Positions 50,997-59,879 of a stretch of DNA of 64,000 bases are shown here, in pieces. How positions within the stretch are numbered: position 1 is the first letter of the stretch; each line of letters starts with the position of its first letter. Position numbers and translations under genes: made by a program. Source of the stretch: Myxococcaceae bacterium JPH2 (GTDB taxonomy: Bacteria > Myxococcota > Myxococcia > Myxococcales > Myxococcaceae); contig JAEMGR010000038.1 of assembly GCA_016458225.1 (NCBI GenBank), forward strand, positions 1 through 64,000. The letters run 5' to 3'. Below the pieces are notes generated by a model, which saw nothing but the letters and a program-made list of their open reading frames with translations, was not told where the DNA came from and did not search any database.

Positions 50997-52733
50997 ATGA
51001 CTGGGAGCGGCAGGCTGGCGAGTGGTTCGAGGGTGGCGATCGTCGGTGGCGGCATCGCCGGAGCGGGGCTGGCGGCCTCGCTCCTCTTCAACGGGCGGGC
51101 GCGAGGGGTGTCCCTGGATGTGAGGGTCTACTCGGGAGGCACGTCCGAGCGCACGGCGCCCCCCGCCGTGCTGACACCCGAGTGCCGCTCTCGCCTGGCA
51201 GCCCTGGGCTGCCGCATCCCGGCCGAGTGGCGGACGCACGAGCTGCGCGGCGTGGAGGTCATCTCGGAGGGCCGGCGGGCGCTCTTGCCCGCGTCGTCCG
51301 GAGGACTCTGGGTCGTCGACGGTTGGCCGCAGGGGGACGGTGGGTTGGCCCAGGTGCGCGCCCTGCTCGCCAATGCCTCCAGCACCCAGGGGGCTCGCTT
51401 CATCCCTCGGCACGTCGAGCGTGTGGAGCGACAGGCGCCCGCGCCGGACGCGCCCGTGTCGGTGCGCAACTCGGGGTCGCTGGTGGTCCGAGCCCAGGGC
51501 AGCGGTGAGCGCTTCCACGCCGTGGCGCTCGCGGCCGGCGCGGGGCCCCTGCTGGGGGACGGCTTCTTCAAGGGGTTCCGTCCGGCGCCGGTGATGCCCG
51601 CGGTGCAGGCTCGGCTGCGGCAGTCCGCGTCGCGCCTGGAGCTGTCTCCCGTGGCGCGACTGTGGATCTCCCCCCTGCCCACCATGGATGGCCTGTTCCT
51701 GCTGCCGGGCGCGGGCTCGCTGTACGCGCTCGCCTTCGGTCCCGCGGTGACGCCGGCGGACCTGTGCCAGGCGCTGATGATGGCGGCGCGGGATGGGCTG
51801 GTGGAGGAAGGCTTCGAGCTGGCGGCGCTGGAGACCACGCGCCTGCCCTTCGGTCCTGGGCGCGTGCTGGTGGCTCCCGGGCAGCTCGCGGTGGGACCGG
51901 CCGCGTCCGGGCACCCGCTCCAGATGGGATTGTCGGAGACGCTGGCCTCGTGCAGCCGCGCGGCGGTGGCGCTGCTCGACGGAGGGCCGGGGGCCTCCAG
52001 CCTGGAGCGGCGCTACGTGCGCGAGGGACTGGCCGAACTCATGGAGGACGCGGCGGCCGCGTCCCGAGCCGTGGCGTGGCTGCGACGCGCGGGACGTCGA
52101 GCCCCCGCGGCCTTCACCGCGGCGAACGAGCGACGGCCCGTGGTGGGCGCGTATGGCGTGGGGGTGCTGGGCCTGAGTGGCCCCTCGCCGCAGGCCCTGC
52201 TCTCCTCGGCGCGGTGGGCGGGCATGCGCGAGGTGGTCGGCTCCTGGCTGCGCACGCCCATGGAGCCCGTGCCTACCGTGGTGCCGGAGCTGGAGCCGGA
52301 CCTGTACTACGTCGTGGATGACGACCCCGACGCACGCGAGGCGCTGACCGCGCTGCTCGAGAGCACCGGCGCCAAGGTGGTGGCCTTCGCGGATGAGCTG
52401 GCGCTGTTCTGCGCCGTGGCTCGGCGTCCACCCACGGCCATCCTCCTGGACGTCGTCCTGCACTGGGTGGACGGCCTGCGCCTGTGCGAGGGCCTGAAGC
52501 AGCATCCCCTCACCCGAGGCACCCGCGTGGTGGTGATGAGCGGGCTGAACCGTCCTCATGTGCGCCAGCGTGCGCTCGACGCTGGCGCGGAGGCGTTCCT
52601 GCCCAAGCCCGTCGAGCCCGAGCGGCTGCTGCGCCAGCTCCTGGGCTGCACGAGCCCCGAGTCGCCGCGTCCAGGCGAGACGCGTGCCCCCGCGGGCGGC
52701 GACGGGCTCGGAACGGATCGCTACGCGTCCTGA
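50997..52733 (+). CDS. Flavoprotein-like oxidoreductase fused to a response-regulator receiver
   Basis: 578 residues from the ATG at 50997, preceded by GAGGG. The N-terminus has the dinucleotide-binding VAIVGGGIAGAGLAASLLF (13-31), typical of FAD/NAD(P)-dependent oxidoreductases, followed by an Ala/Gly-rich catalytic region I cannot assign. Residues about 434-555 form a complete receiver: LYYVVDDDPDARE, phosphoacceptor in ILLDVVLHWVDG (about 484), VVVMSGLN and FLPKPVE. Fusion of a redox domain with a receiver is unusual. It is 43 bases after the diguanylate cyclase and in the same direction, so the two may be cotranscribed. Confidence 0.82.
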   Translation: MTGSGRLASGSRVAIVGGGIAGAGLAASLLFNGRARGVSLDVRVYSGGTSERTAPPAVLTPECRSRLAALGCRIPAEWRTHELRGVEVISEGRRALLPASSGGLWVVDGWPQGDGGLAQVRALLANASSTQGARFIPRHVERVERQAPAPDAPVSVRNSGSLVVRAQGSGERFHAVALAAGAGPLLGDGFFKGFRPAPVMPAVQARLRQSASRLELSPVARLWISPLPTMDGLFLLPGAGSLYALAFGPAVTPADLCQALMMAARDGLVEEGFELAALETTRLPFGPGRVLVAPGQLAVGPAASGHPLQMGLSETLASCSRAAVALLDGGPGASSLERRYVREGLAELMEDAAAASRAVAWLRRAGRRAPAAFTAANERRPVVGAYGVGVLGLSGPSPQALLSSARWAGMREVVGSWLRTPMEPVPTVVPELEPDLYYVVDDDPDAREALTALLESTGAKVVAFADELALFCAVARRPPTAILLDVVLHWVDGLRLCEGLKQHPLTRGTRVVVMSGLNRPHVRQRALDAGAEAFLPKPVEPERLLRQLLGCTSPESPRPGETRAPAGGDGLGTDRYAS

Positions 52734-52773
52734 GCCCTGTCCGGCGCCCGGGCTCCGAGCGCCGGATTGGAAC

Positions 52774-53154
52774 TCAGCAGGCCCAGGCGCAGGTCGTCCC
52801 GCCGTTCACCGCGTTGCAGGTGGCGGCGGACGTCGCGTACGGGTTGCAGTACGTCCACGGCACGGTGGCGGAGCTCTTGGGCTGGCAGCACGTCACCGGA
52901 CAGGTCGTGTTCGACCACTGACAGGCCGTGCCCTGGACCACCTGGTTACAGCGGCCCGGCGAGTACGCCACGGCGTCGCAGTAGGCCTCGGTGTAGCCCG
53001 AGCCAGGAATGGCCGAGCAGCACTGCGGGTACGTGCTCAGGCCTGCCTCACTCGTAGCCAGCGCGTCCTGCTCCGGCACCTCGCCACCGCCCTGCGCCGA
53101 GCCACAGGCCGTCAGGGCCAGGGCCATCAGTCCTACTATGAACACTCGCGTCAT
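52774..53154 (-). CDS. Cys-rich putative lipoprotein
   Basis: 126 residues from the ATG at 53154. MTRVFIVGLMALALTAC gives a lipoprotein signal with lipobox cysteine at 17. The mature part is small and polar with 12 further cysteines, as in YPQCCSAIPG, YCDAVAYSPGRCN, TCPVTCCQPK and GGTTCAWAC, so up to six disulfides are possible. Spacing hints at three repeats of about 25 residues. No family recognised. Likely displayed on the cell surface or secreted; transcribed convergently with the flavoprotein gene. Confidence 0.75.
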   Translation of the reverse strand: MTRVFIVGLMALALTACGSAQGGGEVPEQDALATSEAGLSTYPQCCSAIPGSGYTEAYCDAVAYSPGRCNQVVQGTACQWSNTTCPVTCCQPKSSATVPWTYCNPYATSAATCNAVNGGTTCAWAC

Positions 53155-53274
53155 GGTCGCTCTCCTGGGAGGTGAGTTGAAGTCCCGGAAGAGCGTGAAA
53201 GAGCCGCAACTGTGCGTCAAGTGTCGATTTCACTCCCAGTTTCGATGACTGGGAGTGAAGTCGACAGGCCGGAC

Positions 53275-53868
53275 TCAGTGCGACAGGGCGCGAATGCCCC
53301 GGCGAAGGGCGAGCGAACCCGACATCATGGCGACACCGCGCATCAGCAGGCCCACGCCCACGAGCGTGCCCAGGAGCCACGCCGAGGAGACCGGCCACTG
53401 GGACATCACCGTGATGCCCAGGAAGATGGACACGAGGCCGTAGGCGAGGTCCCACCCCCACTGCGGATAGCGGTCCACCACCGAGGTGATGGCGTGGAAC
53501 AGGCCGCTGGCGAAGAAGAAGCCCGCGAGCAAGAGGGTGATGGTCCCCAGGCCCGCGCCGGGATAGCGGAGCACGAGGAGCCCCACGACCATGGTCAGGA
53601 TGCCTGCCAGCAGGAAGGACAGGAACGGGCCTCCCGCGGACCGGCTCCGGAACGCCGCGACAATCTCCGCGATGCCGCCCACCGTCAGAAGCGCGCCGAC
53701 GAAGACGATCGAGAGCACGCTCGCGAAGACCGCCTCGCCCAGCATGATGAAGCCCAGGACCGTCATGAGGATGCCGAGCAGGAACGTACCGCCCCAGAGG
53801 GCGGACGCGTTGCGCGACAGCCTCCCCTGATTCGTGTCCGGGCCTCGCTCCAATTGTGTGGTTGCCAT
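53275..53868 (-). CDS. HdeD-like (DUF308) membrane protein
   Basis: 197 residues from the ATG at 53868; GGGAG is seven bases upstream. About six membrane helices arranged in pairs, typical of HdeD: WGGTFLLGILMTVLGFIML, SIVFVGALLTVGGIAEIVAA, FLLAGILTMVVGLLVL and LAYGLVSIFLGITVMS. HdeD is linked to acid resistance in enterobacteria; the role here is unknown. Transcribed leftward, alone. Confidence 0.85.
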   Translation of the reverse strand: MATTQLERGPDTNQGRLSRNASALWGGTFLLGILMTVLGFIMLGEAVFASVLSIVFVGALLTVGGIAEIVAAFRSRSAGGPFLSFLLAGILTMVVGLLVLRYPGAGLGTITLLLAGFFFASGLFHAITSVVDRYPQWGWDLAYGLVSIFLGITVMSQWPVSSAWLLGTLVGVGLLMRGVAMMSGSLALRRGIRALSH

Positions 53869-54020
53869 GACGCTGCTCCCGCGTTGGAGGCCACGGCATC
53901 CAGGGCCGAGGGCCTTTGCGCGGAAAACATTGGGCTCCGCCTCCAAGGCGCACACTCGGGTGCCCCGAGTGGCGGCTCAGGGGCCCGGCCGCTCCCCTCC
54001 CCCTCGGCCCAGCGCGAGAC

Positions 54021-54929
54021 TCAAGGCGCGGCGGGACTCAGCTCGGCATAGGGCGGCGCGATGAAGCGGGCGCCCGGCTCCTTGCGAAACCACGTGAGCT
54101 GCCGCTTGGCGTAGCGGCGCGTCTCCTGGGCGGTGTCGTGGATGGCCTCCTGCATCGACATCCGCTGCTCCACCACCGCGCGCGCCTGCACGTAGCCCAC
54201 GCTGCGCATGGGCGCCGCGTCGCCGTAGCCAAGCGCCAGCAGCTCGCGGGTCTCCTCCACGAGCCCGCGGGCGAACAGCGCCTCGGTGCGTGTGTTGATG
54301 ACCTGGTACAGCGCGTCTCGCGGCGGCTCCAGGACGTACAGGTCGAAGGGATATCGGTCCGGCGCGAAGGCGTGGGCCCGGCGGAACTCCGACGCGGGCA
54401 CGCCCGTCTGCGCGTGGATCTCCAGCGCGCGGATGACCCGCAGCAGGTCCTGGGGCGGCAGCTTCGCCGCGGTCGCTGGATCCACCTGGGCGAGCCGGCG
54501 GTGCACGGCCTCGCGGCCCTCGGCAACAGCAAGGGCTTCGAGTTCGCTCCGCAGCGCCGGCAGTGCGCCAGGCGCATCCACCACGCCGTGCAGGAGGATG
54601 CGCAGGTACAGCCCCGTGCCCCCCACGACGAACACGGGCCTGCCTCGCGCGGTGATGTCCGAGATGGCGGCGTCCGCGCGCCGTTGGTACTCGGCCGCGG
54701 AGAACGGCTCGAGCGGCTCGACGACCGACACCAGGTGATGCGGAACCGCCGCCAGCTCCTCGGCGGAGGGCTTGGCCGTTCCAATGTCGAAGCGCTGGTA
54801 GACCTGCTGCGAGTCGGCGCTGACGATCTCCCCGCCCGCGCGCTCGGCCAGCCGCACCGCGAGGGCCGTCTTGCCCGATGCCGTGGGGCCCGCAATCACC
54901 GTGAGCCGTGGCCGTGCTTCCTCACCCAA
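54021..54929 (-). CDS. miaA: tRNA dimethylallyltransferase
   Basis: 302 residues. Adds a dimethylallyl group to A37 of tRNAs reading U-starting codons. P-loop VIAGPTASGKTALAVRLAE, SADSQQVYQRFDIGTAKP, GGTGLYLRIL and TRRYAKRQLTWFRK are all present. The TTG start at 54929 overlaps the stop of the HprK-like kinase by eight bases and has GGAGG at the right distance, so miaA appears to be the last gene of the peptide operon, probably for reasons of genome packing rather than function. Confidence 0.95.
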   Translation of the reverse strand: MGEEARPRLTVIAGPTASGKTALAVRLAERAGGEIVSADSQQVYQRFDIGTAKPSAEELAAVPHHLVSVVEPLEPFSAAEYQRRADAAISDITARGRPVFVVGGTGLYLRILLHGVVDAPGALPALRSELEALAVAEGREAVHRRLAQVDPATAAKLPPQDLLRVIRALEIHAQTGVPASEFRRAHAFAPDRYPFDLYVLEPPRDALYQVINTRTEALFARGLVEETRELLALGYGDAAPMRSVGYVQARAVVEQRMSMQEAIHDTAQETRRYAKRQLTWFRKEPGARFIAPPYAELSPAAP

Positions 54930-55779
54930 GCGTCGCCTCCAGGCGCGCGCGTAGCACCGTCACCGCCGCGCTGTCGCGCGTGAAGTGCAGCCGGCCCGTC
55001 GCCACCTCCGACAACAGCCGCGACGCCGAGGCAATCATCGCGCTCCGTCCCGCCGGCGAGGACTCGGGCAGGAGCGCATTGAGCAGCAGCACTCGCGCCA
55101 CCTCGCCCGCGCCCTGTGATTCCCAGCGCGACGGGGCATCCCACGCCAGGGTTCCCACGGCAGCCAGTGCGGCCTCGGACTGTGTTCCCAAGAGGTTCCA
55201 TGGCGTGCCCGCGGCCCGCCACGTCCGGGATTCTGCATCGGGCCAGATCGCCACCAACTCGTCCGCGAGCACGAGCCCTCCCGCGTCGCGCCAGAGCGTC
55301 CCCAGCGTGCTCTTGCCCGCGCCCGAGTGCCCCACGAACAACGCGGCCCGTCCTGCGTGCGCCACGCCCACGCCATGGATGAGCAGCCCGCCGCGCCGGG
55401 CCAGCTCGGCACCGAGCATCACCTTGAGCGCGGTCTCCACGGGGAACATCCCCGCGCCCGTCACGAGGGCCCGCGCGCCGTCAGCGGAGAGCTGAACCGT
55501 GTAGTCCTCTCCTTCCAGGTGCAGGCCGCCGTCCGGAGACCGTCGTGCCTCGGGGAGCGCGCGCTGGGCGGGCGCGCAGCGTGGCTCACTCGGCGCGCTC
55601 AGCACCAACGTCGCCGAGGGGATGGCCCTCTCTCGCGCGGGGAAGCGGGCCAGGAGTCTGCGGGTCGCGGCGGCACTCGCCGAGGTGCCCAACTCCATCG
55701 CCACCGTCCAACCGGCGAGGGTCGCATGGAGCGAGCGGTCGGGGCCCGGTGAAGGGCCCGCGTCGCTCACGGCACGCAT
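54922..55779 (-). CDS. HprK-like kinase of the peptide operon
   Basis: 285 residues from the ATG at 55779; a GTG at 55770, overlapping the peptide stop as GTGA, is equally plausible. The ATP loop GHSGAGKST lies at about 148-156, within LLIHGVGVAHAGRAALFVG-type surroundings, followed by LADELVAIWP as in HPr kinases. HprK homologues occur beside PqqD-like proteins in several bacterial clusters and one group phosphorylates the tail of lasso peptides (paeninodin type). The HPr-binding and regulatory features of true HprK are not seen. A role in modifying or handling the 56-residue peptide is inferred from position only. Confidence 0.82.
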   Translation of the reverse strand: MRAVSDAGPSPGPDRSLHATLAGWTVAMELGTSASAAATRRLLARFPARERAIPSATLVLSAPSEPRCAPAQRALPEARRSPDGGLHLEGEDYTVQLSADGARALVTGAGMFPVETALKVMLGAELARRGGLLIHGVGVAHAGRAALFVGHSGAGKSTLGTLWRDAGGLVLADELVAIWPDAESRTWRAAGTPWNLLGTQSEAALAAVGTLAWDAPSRWESQGAGEVARVLLLNALLPESSPAGRSAMIASASRLLSEVATGRLHFTRDSAAVTVLRARLEATLG

Positions 55780-55937
55780 TCCGATTCGCCGGGGATGGTG
55801 CACATGGACGTCTGGGCGAGCGCCACGAAGGGCTGCTCCCAGAGGATGGCGGGCGGCGAGTAGGCCTCGAGCCGAACTCCCGGGGTGGGAGCGGCTGGGG
55901 TGGGCGTGACAGGCGCCTGTTCGGGACGAGGACTCAC
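55767..55937 (-). CDS. Small 56-residue peptide, candidate RiPP precursor
   Basis: A short frame of 57 codons from GTG 55937 to TGA 55767. A Pro/Ala/Thr-rich stretch at 2-20 precedes the motif Y26-S-P-P-A-I-L-W-E-Q-P-F37, and the C-terminal tail (38-56) holds Cys46 and Cys54 with GES between them and ends VP. The Y..P pattern recalls leader motifs read by RRE-fold proteins of lasso and related peptides. The GTG overlaps the stop of the large secreted gene (GTGA, 55934-55937) and the stop overlaps the kinase start, so it is placed to be translated. PqqD-like and S24/S26-like genes occur upstream in the same operon. Coding status is inferred; no homologue search was possible. Confidence 0.7.
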   Translation of the reverse strand: MSPRPEQAPVTPTPAAPTPGVRLEAYSPPAILWEQPFVALAQTSMCTIPGESECVP

Positions 55938-58900
55938 GGGAACGGCACCGGGTAGGCGCAGATGCGGCCGTCGGCCGTGCCTACGTGAAGGCGGCTGACG
56001 GTGTGATCGATGGTGGGTGTACCGATGCGCTGAGCGCCGCCGATCGCGACCTGTCGCGAGTCGATGCCCTCCAGCTCGAGCTGATGCACCTTTCCATCCG
56101 AGCTGCCCACGTAGATGCGCGCCACGCCGGCCTGATTGATGGAGAAGGTTCCGGAAGGGTCGGCGATGGGGAGGCTCCAGGCGCGGGTCACGGCGTTGTC
56201 CGTGCCCACGTCATAACGCTCGATCTTGCCCACGGACGCTCCATTTCGCGCCACGCTCGCCACGAAGCCGCGCCCCTGGGGACGCACGAAGCTGGTGAAC
56301 GCGGGAGTGTTGGCGGACGGCCGCGAGGCGACGACCTGGGTCCAGACCGGGGCGAGCGTCACGGGATCGATTCCATACACGGTACCGTCGCTGGAGGTGA
56401 CGAGGATGTGCCCGCTGGCCGCATTGCGCACCACGCCGAACTCGATGTCGCCCAGGGCCCGGCGACCGACCTCGGCCCCGGTGAGCGTGTTGAGGACTCG
56501 CAGCGTATTCGTCGCGCCCGCGGCTGTCTTCGAGCCCACGTACAAGCGGTTGCTCGTGTAGTCGACCAGCATGCCGCCACTCACCATGCCCATGTCCCCG
56601 GGGCGATAGGTCCACACCACGGCGCCCGTGGCGGCGTTGAGCGCGACCACCTGATTCAGCCCCACGTTCGAGAGCCGCGTGGCGAAGAAGACGAGGTCCC
56701 GGTCGGGGTTCGCCGCGCGATAGGCCGCATCCGCGTAGTCGTAGAGCTGAGTGACCGGGAAGGACTGCACGGTGCCCACATTGGCGCCGCGCCAAAGCAC
56801 GTCGCCCGAGGACGCCCGGATGGCCGAGGGCACGCCGGACTGATCTCCCACCAGGATGAACTGACCGGTCAGGCCGTGGAGCGGAACCACGGGGAAGCGA
56901 CTCCCCACCAGGCCCGACAGCTTCACGGGCCGCCAGCGCTCACCGCCATCGACCGAGGGGTTCACGGTGTTCGTGCTGCTGGCCACCACCGAGTCGTTGA
57001 AGGAGGTGAAGATGCCTACGCCCAGCTCGGTGATGGGCTGGAGTCGCGCATCCAGCCCCACGGAGTAGCACCAGAGCGGCGCCCCCGCGCCCCGCGCCAA
57101 CGGAGTGGCGAGCAACCCCGCCGAGGTGGGCTGATTGCCACTGCCGTACCGGCGCGAATCATCCGCGTTGAACACGCGGTACACGTAGGTGGTGCCGTTG
57201 GTGACGGTGGTGTCCGTGAACGTGGAGGCCACGCTGAACGCGTCTGAGTAGACGACGCGAGCATTGCCCACCGTGTCGCCCGCCGCGTAGCGCAGGCCCG
57301 GCGTCGGCGCGGTGCTGGGCGCGGTCCCTTGGGCGCGCAGGACGACCACGCCACCGTGCACCGGCGGATTGTCCCACGTCAGCGCCACGGAGCCATCTCG
57401 CGCGGTGGCCGTCAGTTGCTGCACGTCGGCCGCGGTCGCGGAGGTCAGCAACGTCACGGGCGCCTCGATGCGGATCCGCGGATCATTGTCCCCCTGATTG
57501 AGCTGGAGGCGATGGCGGAAGGCCGTGTCCGCCCCCACGGCACCGAAGCTCGAATACGTCACGGAGAAGGACGCCTCGCCACCCGCCGGAATGCCCTGGA
57601 AAGAGGCCCACGTGTAGCCCGAGGCGTCCATGTCCGAGAGGTACCAACCCGAGGGCGGCATGCCCAACGACAGGATGCCGAAGTAGTTGGTCGCGGGGCG
57701 CAGCAGCTTCACTTCGTAGATGGGCCCCAAGCCGCGGTTCTGCACCGTGTAGACGAGGGGCCGGTTGGTGCTGCTCGCCGACACCGCGTCTGGAGTGATG
57801 CGAACGCGCTGCGCGACGATGCGTCCTCGGGCCGCGGCCACCAGGTCCGTCGCCGCCGCCGAGCCATTGAGTGTCCCGTCGGCTTGGGCCTGGAACATGT
57901 AGCTCGTGCCCGGAGCGCCAGAGACCTGATAGCGCCAGACGAACTGCGCGGAGGCCCCGGGCGCCAGGCGAGGAATGCTCGCGGGAACAGGCCCCGAGAC
58001 GAGCGTCGTCGAAGCAGTGCCTGTGCGAACGGGCGCGCGCGGGACCACGTTGAGGTAGGTGTTGGACGCGGAAGCGTTGCTCACGGTGAGCCGCACCTGG
58101 ACCTCCTCGCCCGTGAAGGCCTGGAGCGTGTCGACGTCGGCCACCGCGCTGAAGTTGCCCACGTCCACCATGGGCGCCTCCGCCACCAGCGAGGAGTCCG
58201 CTGGGCTGCTCGGGAAGTCCACGGCGCGCACCTGCGCGACGGCGGTCCCCCCACCGGACGGCTGGACATTCGCCACCAGGATGCCGGCGCCGCGCAGGGG
58301 CAGGGTCACCTGGAACGGCGATGGCTGCGTCCCGACGACTTGGAGCGCGACGTTCCCCGAGGTCGTCGGGCCCGTCATGGTGATGTTCGGCTGCACTTGT
58401 GTGGTGCGGTTCTCCACGACGACGCGCGTGGCGGCGGTGTCGCTCAGCGCCATCGCGCGGGGGAGCACGGTGACGCCGGCCACCAGGCCCACGCGCGTCC
58501 AGCTCGCGTTGGTGGAGGGCGTGACGGCGGTGATGCTCTGGCAGTGGTCTCGCGCGACCGTGGAGCCCGCGGACGTCACGAATCGCTCGTTGGACTGATC
58601 CCGATTGGCCGCGGGCGCCACCACGCTCAGGATGAAGCGGGCCTTGCCCAAGCGAGGCAGGCCATAGGTGCTCCCCGAGCAGGAGATGGTCGACTGGAAG
58701 GCGATGCGCCGCGTGGTGTTGTCCAGGTCCGTGATGCGCCAATCCGGGTTGGAGGGATCCGGCGCCGCGCCGATGACCATGTAGTCCTTCGGCAGGACGA
58801 AGGACACCTCGGAGAGCCGCTGGTTCGCCTGGGCGGGCGTGGTGTTGGTGACCTCGATGAGCAGCTCGGAGACCTCGTCCATCACGACCCGCGGCGAACT

Positions 58901-59008
58901 CTCGTTCGGCGGAGTGATGGCGGTCGCGGTCCATGACAGCGCGAGCGCCGAGACTGGGAAGAGCACCAGCGCGAGCAACGCAGCGAAGCGAACAGTCAGG
59001 GCGTGCAT
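55934..59008 (-). CDS. Large secreted protein: beta-rich repeats, FN3 and PQQ-like propeller
   Basis: 1024 residues from the ATG at 59008. Signal peptide MHALTVRFAALLALVLFPVS with ALALS cleavage region. Residues about 25-520 are beta-rich and look like several Ig/CARDB-type domains. About 528-633 is a fibronectin type III-like domain (LTATARDGSVALTWDNPP ... TYVYRVFNADD). About 645-1024 is a beta-propeller with PQQ-like repeats, for example VVALNAATGAVVWTYRPGD and LRVLNTLTGAEVGRRALGD. No catalytic residues recognised; it may bind something at the cell surface. Eight bases after the lipoprotein gene, and its TGA overlaps the peptide start. Confidence 0.82.
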   Translation of the reverse strand: MHALTVRFAALLALVLFPVSALALSWTATAITPPNESSPRVVMDEVSELLIEVTNTTPAQANQRLSEVSFVLPKDYMVIGAAPDPSNPDWRITDLDNTTRRIAFQSTISCSGSTYGLPRLGKARFILSVVAPAANRDQSNERFVTSAGSTVARDHCQSITAVTPSTNASWTRVGLVAGVTVLPRAMALSDTAATRVVVENRTTQVQPNITMTGPTTSGNVALQVVGTQPSPFQVTLPLRGAGILVANVQPSGGGTAVAQVRAVDFPSSPADSSLVAEAPMVDVGNFSAVADVDTLQAFTGEEVQVRLTVSNASASNTYLNVVPRAPVRTGTASTTLVSGPVPASIPRLAPGASAQFVWRYQVSGAPGTSYMFQAQADGTLNGSAAATDLVAAARGRIVAQRVRITPDAVSASSTNRPLVYTVQNRGLGPIYEVKLLRPATNYFGILSLGMPPSGWYLSDMDASGYTWASFQGIPAGGEASFSVTYSSFGAVGADTAFRHRLQLNQGDNDPRIRIEAPVTLLTSATAADVQQLTATARDGSVALTWDNPPVHGGVVVLRAQGTAPSTAPTPGLRYAAGDTVGNARVVYSDAFSVASTFTDTTVTNGTTYVYRVFNADDSRRYGSGNQPTSAGLLATPLARGAGAPLWCYSVGLDARLQPITELGVGIFTSFNDSVVASSTNTVNPSVDGGERWRPVKLSGLVGSRFPVVPLHGLTGQFILVGDQSGVPSAIRASSGDVLWRGANVGTVQSFPVTQLYDYADAAYRAANPDRDLVFFATRLSNVGLNQVVALNAATGAVVWTYRPGDMGMVSGGMLVDYTSNRLYVGSKTAAGATNTLRVLNTLTGAEVGRRALGDIEFGVVRNAASGHILVTSSDGTVYGIDPVTLAPVWTQVVASRPSANTPAFTSFVRPQGRGFVASVARNGASVGKIERYDVGTDNAVTRAWSLPIADPSGTFSINQAGVARIYVGSSDGKVHQLELEGIDSRQVAIGGAQRIGTPTIDHTVSRLHVGTADGRICAYPVPFP

Positions 59009-59016
59009 GGCGGGCC

Positions 59017-59550
59017 TCAAGGCTCCAACGTGAAGGTCGTGGTGGTGAGTGGCGCGCCGTCCAAGAAGAAGCGCACGCCCCACGCGCCGCTCATTCCCGA
59101 CGACGCGATGGCCGTCCCTGCCACGGGCAGCGTGAAGGAGACCGACACGGGCCCGCCCGCGGCAGCCTCCACCGCGCGAGCGCGCTTCTCATACGGCAGC
59201 CCACCGGGTGCGACGAACTCGACCTCCACCCTCCCCGCCCCCTGGAGGTTCAGGATGTCCAGTTGGATCCGGACCTCGTCGAGCGTCTCCATGCCGGGCT
59301 CGCCCGTGGGGAGCTGCACCGTCGCACGGCCCTCGACGGGCGCGAGCGAGGGAGGGGCCACCGGGACGACTTGCTCCTCGGGCGCGGGGGGACGCGGCGT
59401 CACCTCGGATCCGCCGCCGAGGACATCCGTGGGATCCACCGGCTTGGGCTCCGAGGTCGGAGGCTGGACCGCGGGAGGCTGTGGGGATTTCGCTTCGGTA
59501 CACGCCGTGAGCCACAAGGCTCCAGACAGGGCCACGATGAGCGCTCGCAT
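59017..59550 (-). CDS. Putative lipoprotein of the peptide operon
   Basis: 177 residues. MRALIVALSGALWLTAC is a lipoprotein signal with the cysteine at 17. A Pro/Thr/Ser-rich linker (about 20-80) precedes a beta-rich domain with RIQLDILNLQGAGRVEVEFV and a GGPVSVSFTLPVAG segment. The start at the ATG at 59550 lies two bases after the PqqD stop. It may anchor a complex containing the 1024-residue protein to the membrane; this is inference from the tight gene order. Confidence 0.78.
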   Translation of the reverse strand: MRALIVALSGALWLTACTEAKSPQPPAVQPPTSEPKPVDPTDVLGGGSEVTPRPPAPEEQVVPVAPPSLAPVEGRATVQLPTGEPGMETLDEVRIQLDILNLQGAGRVEVEFVAPGGLPYEKRARAVEAAAGGPVSVSFTLPVAGTAIASSGMSGAWGVRFFLDGAPLTTTTFTLEP

Positions 59551-59552
59551 CT

Positions 59553-59879
59553 TCACTCCTCGCGCGCCGGCCCGGAGCCCGCGCGACAATCCTCGATCAA
59601 CCCCAAGCGCACCAACTCCGAGAGAAACCCCAACGTGTCGCGCAGCACGGTCTCCAGCGAGAGCCCTGGCCCCCTCGGCGCATCGACCTCTTGCACGAGT
59701 TGCTCCGCGACTCCGCGCGCGCTGCGAGAGCCATCACACAGATCCCAGATGCGCGCCGCCGTCGCGTTGAGCCCGCGCAAGGTGCGCCCCTCCGCGTCCA
59801 GCAACAAGTAGTCGGCGCCGAATGGCTTCCCATCCGTTCCTGCGCGGCGACGGGGAATGCCGTCCTCGGGGAAGCTCAT
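59553..59879 (-). CDS. PqqD-family protein (RRE-like)
   Basis: 108 residues from the ATG at 59879, which overlaps the peptidase stop as ATGA. The PqqD pattern is clear: a beta start (YLLLDAEGRTLRGLN), then LNATAARIWDLCDGSRSARG and a helical tail with LSETV-like LSELVRLGLIED. PqqD-type folds act as peptide chaperones that bind leader peptides of RiPP precursors, or as partners of HprK-like proteins in other systems. No PqqE-type radical SAM enzyme is found here. A likely partner is the 56-residue peptide four genes downstream. Confidence 0.86.
   Translation of the reverse strand: MSFPEDGIPRRRAGTDGKPFGADYLLLDAEGRTLRGLNATAARIWDLCDGSRSARGVAEQLVQEVDAPRGPGLSLETVLRDTLGFLSELVRLGLIEDCRAGSGPAREE

Noticed and set aside
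49703-51091. Leftward frame of 462 codons across the cyclase start
   Set aside because: Antisense to the receiver-GGDEF gene, with no signal, motif or ribosome site.
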